Shown in pieces: positions 57,259 through 64,000 of a stretch of DNA of 64,000 bases. The stretch is from Nocardioides sp. Root140 (GTDB lineage: Bacteria > Actinomycetota > Actinomycetes > Propionibacteriales > Nocardioidaceae). The stretch covers positions 63,404-127,403 of the forward strand of contig NZ_LMFI01000014.1 of NCBI RefSeq assembly GCF_001426745.1. The letters are read 5' to 3'. The notes below the pieces were generated by a model. The model ran no database searches. It was given only the letters and a program-made list of their open reading frames with translations, and was not told where the DNA came from. How positions within the stretch are numbered: the first letter of the stretch is position 1; the number at the start of each line of letters is the position of its first letter. Made by a program: the position numbers and the translations under genes.

Positions 57259-57711
57259 GTGGGCGATCGGCTCAAGGACATCGAGCGCGAGGCACTGCTG
57301 CTCGGCAGGTACCTCTCCCCCGTGCGTCACGACGAGACCGGCCGCAAGCGGCTCGACCGCAGCGCCTACACGTTGCTGACCCGGCTGCACGCCCAGGGAC
57401 CGATGTCGATCGGCCAGCTCACCGAGGCGTTCAGCCTCGACGCCTCCACCCTGAACCGGCAGACCGCCGCGATGATGCGCAACGGCCTCGTCGAGCGGAT
57501 CCCCGACCCCGACGGCGGCCTGGCCCGCAAGTTCCTGGTCACCAAGGCGGGGCGCGACCAGCTCCTCGCCGACCGGCGCGCCAACATCCGCGGCCTGCGC
57601 CGGGTGCTCGAGGACTGGCCGGAGGAGGACGTCGCCACGTTGGCCGACCTGCTGCGCCGCTTCAACGGGGAGATCGAGGCGCGCGACGGTCGGCCCTGGC
57701 CGCGCCGCTGA
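57259..57711 (+). CDS. MarR-family transcriptional regulator
   Basis: This 150-residue protein has a winged helix: YTLLTRLHAQGPMSIGQLTEAFSLDASTLNRQTAAMMRNGLVERIPDPDGG at about residues 38-87, and a helical dimer part after it. GTG 57259 has AAGGAGG upstream. Divergent from the EmrB-type efflux gene; it likely represses both. Confidence 0.88.
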   Translation: MGDRLKDIEREALLLGRYLSPVRHDETGRKRLDRSAYTLLTRLHAQGPMSIGQLTEAFSLDASTLNRQTAAMMRNGLVERIPDPDGGLARKFLVTKAGRDQLLADRRANIRGLRRVLEDWPEEDVATLADLLRRFNGEIEARDGRPWPRR

Positions 57712-57727
57712 TCACTCCCCCTGTTGA

Positions 57728-58552
57728 ATGGTCCGCATGGTCGAACTCGTCGCGGACTGCGGCAGCTGCGCGGGGCTGTGCTGCGTGGCCCTGCCATTCA
57801 CCCGCTCGGCGGACTTCGCTTTCAGCAAGGAGGGCGGCGAGCCCTGCCGTAACCTCGACTCCGGCTTCGGCTGCTCGGTCCATGACCGGTTGCGGCCGCT
57901 GGGCATGGTCGGCTGCACGACGTACGACTGCTTCGGCGCGGGCCAGGCCGTCACCCAGCGCCTGTACGACGGGCAGACCTGGCGGTCCCACCCCGAGCAG
58001 TCCCGCGACATGTTCGAGGTGTTCGGCAGCATGCGCCGGCTGCACGAGATGTTGTTCTACCTGGGCGATGCGCTCGGCGCACTGTCCGACGACACCGCCA
58101 CCACCGACCTGCGCGCACGACTGACCGCGATGGTGGCGACCACCGAGGCGCTCACCCACGGCACGCCGTACGACGTCCTCGGGGTGGACGTCGACGCGCA
58201 CCGGCTCGAGGTCGCTCCCCTGCTCCGGGAGGCCAGCGACTCGGCCCGCGGGCAGCATGCCCGGGGTGCCGACCACGCCCGGGTGCGTCGGGACGACCTG
58301 GCCGGTCAGGACCTGGCCGGCCTCGACCTCCGGGCCACAGACCTGCGCGGCAAGCTGATGATCGGAGCCGACCTGCGCGGGTCCGACCTACGTGGAGCCG
58401 ACCTGCTCGGCGCCGACCTGCGTGGCACCGACGTGGCCGGTGCCGACCTGAGAGACGCCCTGTTCCTCACGCAGATGCAGGTCAACGCCGCACGCGGCGA
58501 CGCCGCCACGCGATTCAGCGAAGCGCTCACCCGACCGTCGCACTGGTCCTGA
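57728..58552 (+). CDS. Cysteine-cluster protein fused to pentapeptide repeats
   Basis: This 274-residue protein has an N-terminal metal-binding-like cluster (C11, C14, C18, C19, C40, C49, C63, C68 and H52), reminiscent of the YkgJ CxxCxxxCC proteins. A helical middle (about 75-180) leads to a C-terminal pentapeptide-repeat coil, A(D/N)LRG-type units from about 189 to 246. Pentapeptide repeats form a right-handed beta-helix that can mimic DNA. The fusion suggests a redox or zinc/iron sensing protein, but the role is unknown. ATG 57728 and 57737 are both possible. Confidence 0.8.
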   Translation: MVRMVELVADCGSCAGLCCVALPFTRSADFAFSKEGGEPCRNLDSGFGCSVHDRLRPLGMVGCTTYDCFGAGQAVTQRLYDGQTWRSHPEQSRDMFEVFGSMRRLHEMLFYLGDALGALSDDTATTDLRARLTAMVATTEALTHGTPYDVLGVDVDAHRLEVAPLLREASDSARGQHARGADHARVRRDDLAGQDLAGLDLRATDLRGKLMIGADLRGSDLRGADLLGADLRGTDVAGADLRDALFLTQMQVNAARGDAATRFSEALTRPSHWS

Positions 58553-58628
58553 CCGGGCTCTCAGGAACCTCTCAATTCGGCTCCGTACGGTGATCGTTCA
58601 ATTGTCAATCACCTCGGAGGTAGACCGC

Positions 58629-59090
58629 ATGAAGTTCCCACTCGGGACCCGTTCCACCACTCCCGGCCAGGACGCCGTCCTGCTGCTCGTGAGATTCGTC
58701 CTGGGGACGGTGATGGTCGCGCACGGCTGGCAGAAGCTCGACCAGCAAGGGCTCGCCGGCACGGCCGACGGCTTCGCGGCGATGGGGATTCCCTTCGCGA
58801 GTGCGGCGGCAGCCTTCGCCATCGCCCTCGAGATCGGCGGCGGTGTCCTGATTGCCCTGGGGGCACTCACCCCGGTGATCGGCGCGCTGTGGGCGCTTCA
58901 CATGGCCGGCGCCTGGTGGTTCGTGCACCGGGACGCCTTCTTCGCGGCCGAGGGCGGCTACGAGCTGGTGCTGGTGCTCGGCGTGCTGGGGCTCCTGCTG
59001 GCCGGAATGGGAGCCGGACGCCTGTCGGTCGACGGCCTGCTCACGCGTCGACGGCCGGTCGACCGCCAGCCGGAGCTGCGCGCGAGCTGA
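58629..59090 (+). CDS. DoxX-family membrane protein
   Basis: This 153-residue protein has four TM helices and the DoxX pattern: LLLVRFVLGTVMVAHGWQKLDQQGLAGTADGFAAMG, ALEIGGGVLIALGALTP, HMAGAWWFVHRDAFFAAEGGYELVLVLGV. Family members work in quinone/thiol redox or membrane redox. ATG 58629 has a purine-rich CGGAGG upstream. Monocistronic. Confidence 0.88.
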   Translation: MKFPLGTRSTTPGQDAVLLLVRFVLGTVMVAHGWQKLDQQGLAGTADGFAAMGIPFASAAAAFAIALEIGGGVLIALGALTPVIGALWALHMAGAWWFVHRDAFFAAEGGYELVLVLGVLGLLLAGMGAGRLSVDGLLTRRRPVDRQPELRAS

Positions 59091-59116
59091 GCCGTCACCG
59101 GTGCACCGTCGGCGGG

Positions 59117-59851
59117 TCACCGGGCCAGCAGCACCAGAGCGGCCAGCGCCACCAGCCAGCTCGCGAAGCTGCCGACCAGGAAGTACTCGGTGAGCTGGTG
59201 GATGCGCACCTGGTCCTTGCGGGAGGAGAGCTCGGGGAAGCGCAGCAGCCCCTTCGCGGCCACCACGATGCTGGCCGCGGTGACCTGCCCGGCCAGACCG
59301 AGGGAGAGGATGAACACCCTCTCCATCGGGCCGAGCAGGCGGCCACCCTTGAGCTGCACCTCCGGGTCGGACGCGGTGCCGTGCTTGGCCGGGTTCAGGG
59401 TGCCGGTCACCGCGAGGACGAGGCGGACCAGCACGTTGCCGGTGCTCAGCTGCACGCCCAGGGCGCCGAGCAGCAGCAGCGCCCGGTCGGCGTCCATGCC
59501 GGCCAGCAACGGCAGGCGTACGTCGTCCAGCCAGCGCTGCAGCAGCCCGCCGGCCTCACCGGCCAGGCCGGAGAAGAGGATCGCGGCGGCCAGCGCACCA
59601 CCGAGCACGAGCAGCGGCACCGCTGGTCGGCCGCGACCGAAGCCGAGGGTGACCGTGCGGCCCCAGGCCAGCACGACTCCCGCGATGACCACCAGCGCGA
59701 CCAGGTCGAGTGCTGAGGTGAGCCCGGCGACGAGTCCGAGGACGACCACCGCGAGGGCGCCGAGGCCTTCGGGCAGCCAGGCCCGCGGGCGGATCGAGAA
59801 GGACAGGTCCGTGAGCGCCACTCCGATGAGCAGCAGTCCCAACCAGCTCAC
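59117..59851 (-). CDS. Membrane protein paired with SatD
   Basis: This 244-residue protein has about six TM helices and an inner conserved region VERVFILSLGLAGQVTAASIVVAAKGLLRFPE. Such proteins commonly pair with SatD. GTG 59851 overlaps the satD stop by 4 bp and has GAGGAA upstream. Function unknown. Confidence 0.78.
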   Translation of the reverse strand: MSWLGLLLIGVALTDLSFSIRPRAWLPEGLGALAVVVLGLVAGLTSALDLVALVVIAGVVLAWGRTVTLGFGRGRPAVPLLVLGGALAAAILFSGLAGEAGGLLQRWLDDVRLPLLAGMDADRALLLLGALGVQLSTGNVLVRLVLAVTGTLNPAKHGTASDPEVQLKGGRLLGPMERVFILSLGLAGQVTAASIVVAAKGLLRFPELSSRKDQVRIHQLTEYFLVGSFASWLVALAALVLLAR

Positions 59852-60498
59852 TCGATTCCTCTCAACTGTTCGTCGATGGCCACCACCAGTGCGATGCCGT
59901 CGTGGCGCACCCGCTGGGAGACTGCCGAGGCGGAGACGCCCTCCGTCTCGGCGACCTCTCGTTGGGTCTGTCCGGACAGCAGACCACGCAGCACCGACAA
60001 CGACCTGGCCGACATCGCACCGACCAGGCCGTCGCGCCCCAGCAGGGCTGCGTTGATCGCCGCCGCGTCAGGACGGGCGGCGTCGTCGGCCACCTCGAAC
60101 GCCGTACGCACGCGACCCAGCGAGGCCCGGCCCGCGTCGGTCGACACCCGCACGATCGCCTTGCGTGCCGCCCACCAGCCCGGGCCGTCCTCGATCCGCG
60201 GGGACGTGCCGAGCACCGTGACCGCACCCCAGCCGAGTCCGTGGCGCACGTCGAGGTCGGGCAGCAGGGCCAGGCGCAGCCGCAGCGTGGCGGCGAGCGC
60301 GTCACCCAGGCGGGCGAAGGTCGCCTGGTACTCGTCGCCGGCCGTGATCCACAGCGGCACGGCGGGCGACAGTTCCGTGTTGACGTCGGCCAGGGCCTCC
60401 TCGAGCCGGGCGTGCACGACCGCCCGGTCGTCGGGGACCCGCGAACCGACCACGTCCCCGATCAGCGTGACGGTGGCGTCCTGCTTCATTCCGGCCAT
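59848..60498 (-). CDS. SatD family regulatory protein
   Basis: This 216-residue protein has the SatD pattern: VTLIGDVVGSRVPDDRAVVHARLEEAL, ITAGDEYQATFARLGDAL, and a C-terminal helix-turn-helix (SGQTQREVAETEGVSASAVSQRVR). It is coupled to a membrane protein. A 6-bp inverted repeat in its promoter suggests self-regulation. The second in-frame Met (60489) is an alternative start. Confidence 0.83.
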   Translation of the reverse strand: MAGMKQDATVTLIGDVVGSRVPDDRAVVHARLEEALADVNTELSPAVPLWITAGDEYQATFARLGDALAATLRLRLALLPDLDVRHGLGWGAVTVLGTSPRIEDGPGWWAARKAIVRVSTDAGRASLGRVRTAFEVADDAARPDAAAINAALLGRDGLVGAMSARSLSVLRGLLSGQTQREVAETEGVSASAVSQRVRHDGIALVVAIDEQLRGIE

Positions 60499-60501
60499 AT
60501 G

Positions 60502-60517
60502 AAGAAGATACCTTCTT
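60502..60517. promoter_or_regulatory. Candidate SatD operator
   Basis: AAGAAG-ATAC-CTTCTT is a perfect inverted repeat (6-bp arms) lying directly upstream of the satD ATG at 60498, where a repressor would block transcription or initiation. Confidence 0.45.
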
Positions 60518-60568
60518 TTTCATGGAATGCAGCATATTGCTTCACTGTCGAGGTGGGGCGCCCGGGAC

Positions 60569-61351
60569 TCAGTTGAGGGTGCGCATCGTCGGCGGTACGC
60601 CGCCTCCGGCGTGGACCGCCTCGACCAGCTCCTGGAGAGCCGTCAACGCCACCCGCTGCGACATCGGGCCGTAGGACACCCGGGCCACGCCCAGCTGCTC
60701 GAGTCGCGCCAGCGCCGGACCGCCCGGGATGCCGATCAGGGTGAGGCGCTGCGGGCCGAACGCGTCGACCAGTGCCGAGACCTGCTCCTCGTCGAGCTTG
60801 CCGGGCACGAACACCACCGGCGCACCGGCGTCGAGGTAGGCGCGGCCCCGTTCGATCGCGTCGGCCAGCACCTCACCCTTGTCGCGGTCACCGGCCTTGA
60901 CGAACGCGTCGGTGCGGGCATTGAGCACGAAGTCGACACCCTCGTCGGAGGCCACCTTCATGATCGCCTCGACGTTGGCCACGGCCTCCGCGAGCGGTCG
61001 CATCTGGTCCTCGATGTTGGCGCCCACGACACCGACACCGATCGCCTTGCGGACCGTCTCCGCCGGGTCGCCGTACCCACCCTCGAGGTCGGCCGAGACC
61101 GGCAAGGACGTCGCCGCGACGATGCGGCGGCACTCCTCGACCATCTCGTCGACGGGAATGTTCTCGCCGTCCTCGTAGCCGCGGGAGGCCGCGATCGAGT
61201 GGCTCGCGGTGGCGAGCGCGGTGGTGCCCTCCACGCCGGCGACGGCCTTCGCACTGATCACGTCCCAGACGTTCACGACGGTGAGCAGCTTGGTGTCCTG
61301 GTGGAGGCGCAGCAGCTCGGCGCCCCGGTCAATTGTGGTTTGGTCAGCCAT
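60569..61351 (-). CDS. Isocitrate lyase/PEP mutase family protein
   Basis: This 260-residue TIM-barrel of the ICL/PEPM superfamily has VNVWDVISAKAVAGVEGTTALATAS at the start, SADLEGGYGDPAETV (metal Asp and Glu), NIEDQ and NARTDAFV. It probably splits or makes C-C bonds in 2-methylisocitrate- or oxaloacetate-like compounds; the subfamily is unassigned. ATG 61351 fits. Monocistronic. Confidence 0.87.
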   Translation of the reverse strand: MADQTTIDRGAELLRLHQDTKLLTVVNVWDVISAKAVAGVEGTTALATASHSIAASRGYEDGENIPVDEMVEECRRIVAATSLPVSADLEGGYGDPAETVRKAIGVGVVGANIEDQMRPLAEAVANVEAIMKVASDEGVDFVLNARTDAFVKAGDRDKGEVLADAIERGRAYLDAGAPVVFVPGKLDEEQVSALVDAFGPQRLTLIGIPGGPALARLEQLGVARVSYGPMSQRVALTALQELVEAVHAGGGVPPTMRTLN

Positions 61352-61393
61352 GGCGCCGACGCTACTCCGACGCACCCAAGCTTGGCTCGCGGC

Positions 61394-62596
61394 TCAGTGG
61401 GTTCCACCACCTCCTGTCGCGGGCGTGCCGATCCGGAACGGCAACACCAGCACCGGGTTCTCGAACTCCGACAACCGCACGCTCACCTCGACCTTCCACT
61501 CCCCCGGCTTCGGCAGGGTGACGGTGCCTCTCCACCGGCCGGGGCCGTCCGGTGTCAGGTCGAGGACCAGGTCCAGCCCGTCCGTCGTGGCGCGCACCCG
61601 CGGGTCGGCGTACGGCGTGACCGGCGTGCCGGCCTCGTCGAGGACCTCCAGCCGGAATCCGGTCGTGCCGGTGACCACGCTGTCCAGCGTCATCCGCAGC
61701 GTGTGCTCCGACGCCGACGCCTCGGCCACCGGACTGCCGCCCGGTTGACCGGTCGCCTCGGACGCCGCCGGGCCCGGCACGGCGAACGCGGCCGGCGTCG
61801 CCAGGGCCAGCACCAGTGCGGCGACGAGTGCGGGCCACCGGTTCGGGCGGCGTACCGCCGAGACCGCACCGGCGGCCGCCACCACCGCCAGGGCCACCAG
61901 CAGTCCGCGCCAGGTGAGCCAGCCGTCGACCCAGTGCGTCCAGTCACGCAGGCCGACCCAACCGGCACCCTCACGCACGGCAGCGAGGGGTACGACGAGC
62001 ACCGCGGCGGCCAGTGCGACCAGCCAGCAGGCCTCGAGCCACCGGCCGGCGCGACCCAGCAGGAGGAGCGCGACCAACCCGAGCACCGCGAGCGCACCGG
62101 CTGCGAGGGTCAGGCCGTGGGCGAACGACAGCCCGGTCGTCACCGGTGCGGCGAACGCGTCGTTCGCCGTGCTCCCCGGGGTCGGCGCGCCCACCGCGAA
62201 GGTGAGCGAGCCGTTGACCTCGTGGCCGTCGGCCGAGGTGACCGCCCAGGCCACCACCACCGTGCCTTCGGGAAGCTGACCGGTGGGAGTGATCTCGACG
62301 TCGCGGTCGACCGTGTCCACGTCGACCGCGACCTCCTCGCCGGTGCCGGTGAAGACGTGCGTCTCGGCGGCACGCGCCACCACGCGCTCGTTGAACTCGA
62401 GGGTGATCCTCGCGGGGGCCTGCGCCACGACCGCGCCGGACCCGGGCGTGCTGGCGACCAGCTGGGCATGGGCCGAGGCCGGCCCGGCCCCGAGCGCCAC
62501 GGTGGCCAGCGCGAACGCTGCGGTCAGCAGTAGCCGGACCACCCGGCCACGCCCACCGCGGCCGGCGGGCGTGGACCGGTCGAGTCGTGTGTTCAC
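61394..62596 (-). CDS. CopC-domain membrane protein (copper-related)
   Basis: This 400-residue protein has a signal sequence ending ASAHAQLVASTPGSG, where H43 in AHAQL is the typical CopC copper ligand. It continues with a CopC beta-barrel (about 43-140), several TM helices (about 155-275) and a C-terminal beta domain. GTG 62596 overlaps the YcnI stop by 4 bp, so the two are coupled. Likely copper binding or transport. Confidence 0.85.
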   Translation of the reverse strand: MNTRLDRSTPAGRGGRGRVVRLLLTAAFALATVALGAGPASAHAQLVASTPGSGAVVAQAPARITLEFNERVVARAAETHVFTGTGEEVAVDVDTVDRDVEITPTGQLPEGTVVVAWAVTSADGHEVNGSLTFAVGAPTPGSTANDAFAAPVTTGLSFAHGLTLAAGALAVLGLVALLLLGRAGRWLEACWLVALAAAVLVVPLAAVREGAGWVGLRDWTHWVDGWLTWRGLLVALAVVAAAGAVSAVRRPNRWPALVAALVLALATPAAFAVPGPAASEATGQPGGSPVAEASASEHTLRMTLDSVVTGTTGFRLEVLDEAGTPVTPYADPRVRATTDGLDLVLDLTPDGPGRWRGTVTLPKPGEWKVEVSVRLSEFENPVLVLPFRIGTPATGGGGTH

Positions 62597-63270
62597 GCCT
62601 TGCGGCTGCGGGACAGGGCGGTGCCACCGGCGAGCAGGCCGAGCAGCCCGACCACCAGTCCGGCGATGGCCAGTCGGCTGACCCCGTCGTCGGATTCCCG
62701 GTCCGACGCGTTGCCGGAGTCGGCGTGCGACTCCGCGTCGGTGATCACGACGTTGGGTGCCGGCGCCTCGAGCTCCTCGGCGTCCTGGCCGTCCGCGGGG
62801 ACCTCGGTCCAGGCGGTCTCGCCCTTCACGCAGGTCTGGATGGTCGGGAAGTCCAGGGTCGCGCCTGCGGCGTCGGGCAGCTGCACCGAGACCTCGAAGG
62901 TGTCGCGCTGGCCGTCGGGCAGTGGCGTCTTGGCGGTGTAGACGATCTGGCCGACCCGCTCGGTGATCTCGTTGCCGTGCGCGTCCTTGATCGGGGCGTC
63001 CAGGTTCTCCATCACCTTCTCCACGTCGTAGAACGGTTGGCGGGTCGGGGTGGCGGCCACGATCTCCTCGGGCAGCTGGATCGCGACCTTCTTCGTCGGT
63101 GATCCGTCGCAGCCGTGCGGAACGCTGAAGGTGAGCACCGTGTAGGCGCCGGCGGCAGTCTCCGAGGCGGTGACGCTGACGTGCGCCGAGGCCGCGCCGG
63201 CCCCGAGCAGGAGGGTCGCCCCCACGGCGGGCAGCAGGGCGAGTCGGGCAATCGTGCGTGAGAGGTTCAT
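62593..63270 (-). CDS. ycnI: YcnI-family copper-binding protein
   Basis: This 225-residue protein has a signal peptide ending ASAHVSV, so the mature N-terminus His is the copper ligand. A beta-sandwich of the YcnI type follows with the Trp in TAWTEVPADG, then a C-terminal TM helix (AGLVVGLLGLLAGG). AGGAAG stands before ATG 63270. It is a partner of the downstream CopC gene. Confidence 0.9.
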   Translation of the reverse strand: MNLSRTIARLALLPAVGATLLLGAGAASAHVSVTASETAAGAYTVLTFSVPHGCDGSPTKKVAIQLPEEIVAATPTRQPFYDVEKVMENLDAPIKDAHGNEITERVGQIVYTAKTPLPDGQRDTFEVSVQLPDAAGATLDFPTIQTCVKGETAWTEVPADGQDAEELEAPAPNVVITDAESHADSGNASDRESDDGVSRLAIAGLVVGLLGLLAGGTALSRSRKA

Positions 63271-63277
63271 GTGCTTC

Positions 63278-64000
63278 CTATCGGGGAGTTGAAGAGGGGG
63301 TGGGGGTGGGCGCCGTGTCGAAGAAGCGGGACAGCGCGGGCACCCGGCGTACGAGCAGGTGGTCGAAGGCGAGCACCACCAGCAGGGACAGGCCGAACAG
63401 CGGCAGCAACAGGCCGAGTACGACGACCGCGACCAGCAGGAACGGCGAGGCCCGTAGTGGCATCCGGCCGCGCGGGGCTCCGACCGATCCGCCCGGACGA
63501 CGTCGCCACCACATCAGGGGTCCGGTGATGCAGGACGCGATGATCGCCAGGCACATCAGGGCCGAGCCCCAGAACGACCAGAGGCCAAGGCTGCGGCCCT
63601 CGTGCAGGCCGATGCCCTGGGCGACGACCTTGGCCAGCGCCGGGTAGTCGTCGTAGCCGTAGGTCGACTCGACCTCTCCCCCGAAGCGCCCGACGTGCAC
63701 GGTCCTCTCGTCCGACGGGGCGTCGAAGGCGTAGCCGATCACCGAGTAGACACCGTCCTCGGAGGCAGGGAGCGCCACGGTCATGGGGTGCCGCAGACCC
63801 TGCTCCGAGGCGATCTCGACGGCGGTGTCGAGGTTGGCCCGGCTCGAGCCCTCGTGGCCACTCGACCTCGGGACCTCGGTCTTGCCGCTGCCCCACGGCA
63901 CCTCCTGTGCGTGCGAGTGCGGCAGCGACTCGTCGAGCGTCGAGGTGGGGTCCGAGACCGCGCCGGGGTCGGTGCTCCACATGGAGGTGCCCCGGTCGGT
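63278..64000 (-). CDS. PepSY-domain membrane protein (partial, runs off the window)
   Basis: The C-terminal part of a PepSY-TM-like protein is seen: LRHPMTVALPASEDGVYSVIGY and VDRTVHVGRFGGEV-like strands, then several TM helices (FWGSALMCLAIIASCITGPLMWWRRRPGG, LLVAVVVLGLLLPLFGLSLLVVLAF). No stop or start before the window edge, so it continues past 64000. Its stop lies 8 bp before ycnI, which suggests one copper/iron-reduction operon. Confidence 0.82.
   Translation of the reverse strand, partial: TDRGTSMWSTDPGAVSDPTSTLDESLPHSHAQEVPWGSGKTEVPRSSGHEGSSRANLDTAVEIASEQGLRHPMTVALPASEDGVYSVIGYAFDAPSDERTVHVGRFGGEVESTYGYDDYPALAKVVAQGIGLHEGRSLGLWSFWGSALMCLAIIASCITGPLMWWRRRPGGSVGAPRGRMPLRASPFLLVAVVVLGLLLPLFGLSLLVVLAFDHLLVRRVPALSRFFDTAPTPTPSSTPR

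Noticed and set aside
1..64000. tRNA, rRNA, CRISPR arrays, transposons
   Set aside because: None seen: no repeated spacer arrays, no transposase-like reading frames, no tRNA-like CCA or T-loop clusters.

Overview
The window is very GC-rich (GC at most third codon positions) and encodes a typical actinobacterial chromosomal gene set: an F420/LLM-type oxidoreductase, DUF222/13E12-type HNH nuclease, DUF5709, DUF4235, DUF3618, a DUF6318 lipoprotein with a PKD-like partner, a GPGG-motif small membrane protein and a homogentisate dioxygenase. Together with many GTG starts and frequent CGTACG-containing codon pairs this suggests a Nocardioides-like member of the Propionibacteriales. That is an inference from gene content; no rRNA or other taxonomic marker is present. 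No tRNA, rRNA, CRISPR array, insertion sequence, prophage or replication origin is visible. No gene-free stretch exceeds 300 bp; the longest are 7374-7657, 47423-47667 and 49125-49344.

Layout. 1-4.5 kb: lipid/phosphodiester genes (GDPD, PAP2, flippase-like protein), a divergent ArgP/LysE pair and a DUF1801 protein. 4.6-6.7 kb: a two-gene cassette of membrane-anchored exported proteins of unknown function, repeated as a diverged copy at 23.9-26.1 kb. 6.7-9 kb: a VapBC toxin-antitoxin module and an HNH nuclease. 9-12.9 kb: dienelactone hydrolase, TetR, cupin, aldo/keto reductase, secreted lipase. 12.9-19.5 kb: a catabolic cluster (LysR, MHS-type transporter, AidB-like acyl-CoA dehydrogenase, class III CoA-transferase, glutaryl-CoA-dehydrogenase-like enzyme), probably for glutarate or a related acid. 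19.5-23.8 kb: a NarL-type two-component system and small membrane proteins. 26-33.5 kb: ArsR/MFS pair, hydroxyacid dehydrogenase, second PAP2 protein, VOC and PPOX proteins, and a divergent carboxylate-amine ligase / class II glutamine amidotransferase pair.

33.5-41.2 kb looks like a general-stress neighbourhood: a flavodoxin-like reductase, DUF4235, isochorismatase, methyltransferase, iron-containing redox enzyme with CDGSH protein, DUF6766, LLM enzyme, holin-like, DUF3618 and DUF5709. Six transcription units here are preceded by GNNT, exactly 15 nt, then GGGTAC, matching the SigB/SigF-type stress promoter consensus of Actinobacteria. They probably form one local regulon.

41.2-52 kb: CtlX-like amidinohydrolase, methyltransferase plus ABM-like protein, macro-domain protein, stand-alone 5' nuclease, DUF6318/PKD pair, lipoprotein, two DUF202 proteins and HmgA with a perfect 26-bp palindrome upstream. 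52-58.6 kb: a four-gene ABC exporter operon, a divergent EmrB-type MFS/MarR pair and a cysteine-cluster/pentapeptide-repeat protein. 58.6-64 kb: DoxX, a SatD/membrane-protein pair, a PEP mutase/isocitrate lyase-family enzyme and a copper-related operon (PepSY, YcnI, CopC) cut by the window edge.
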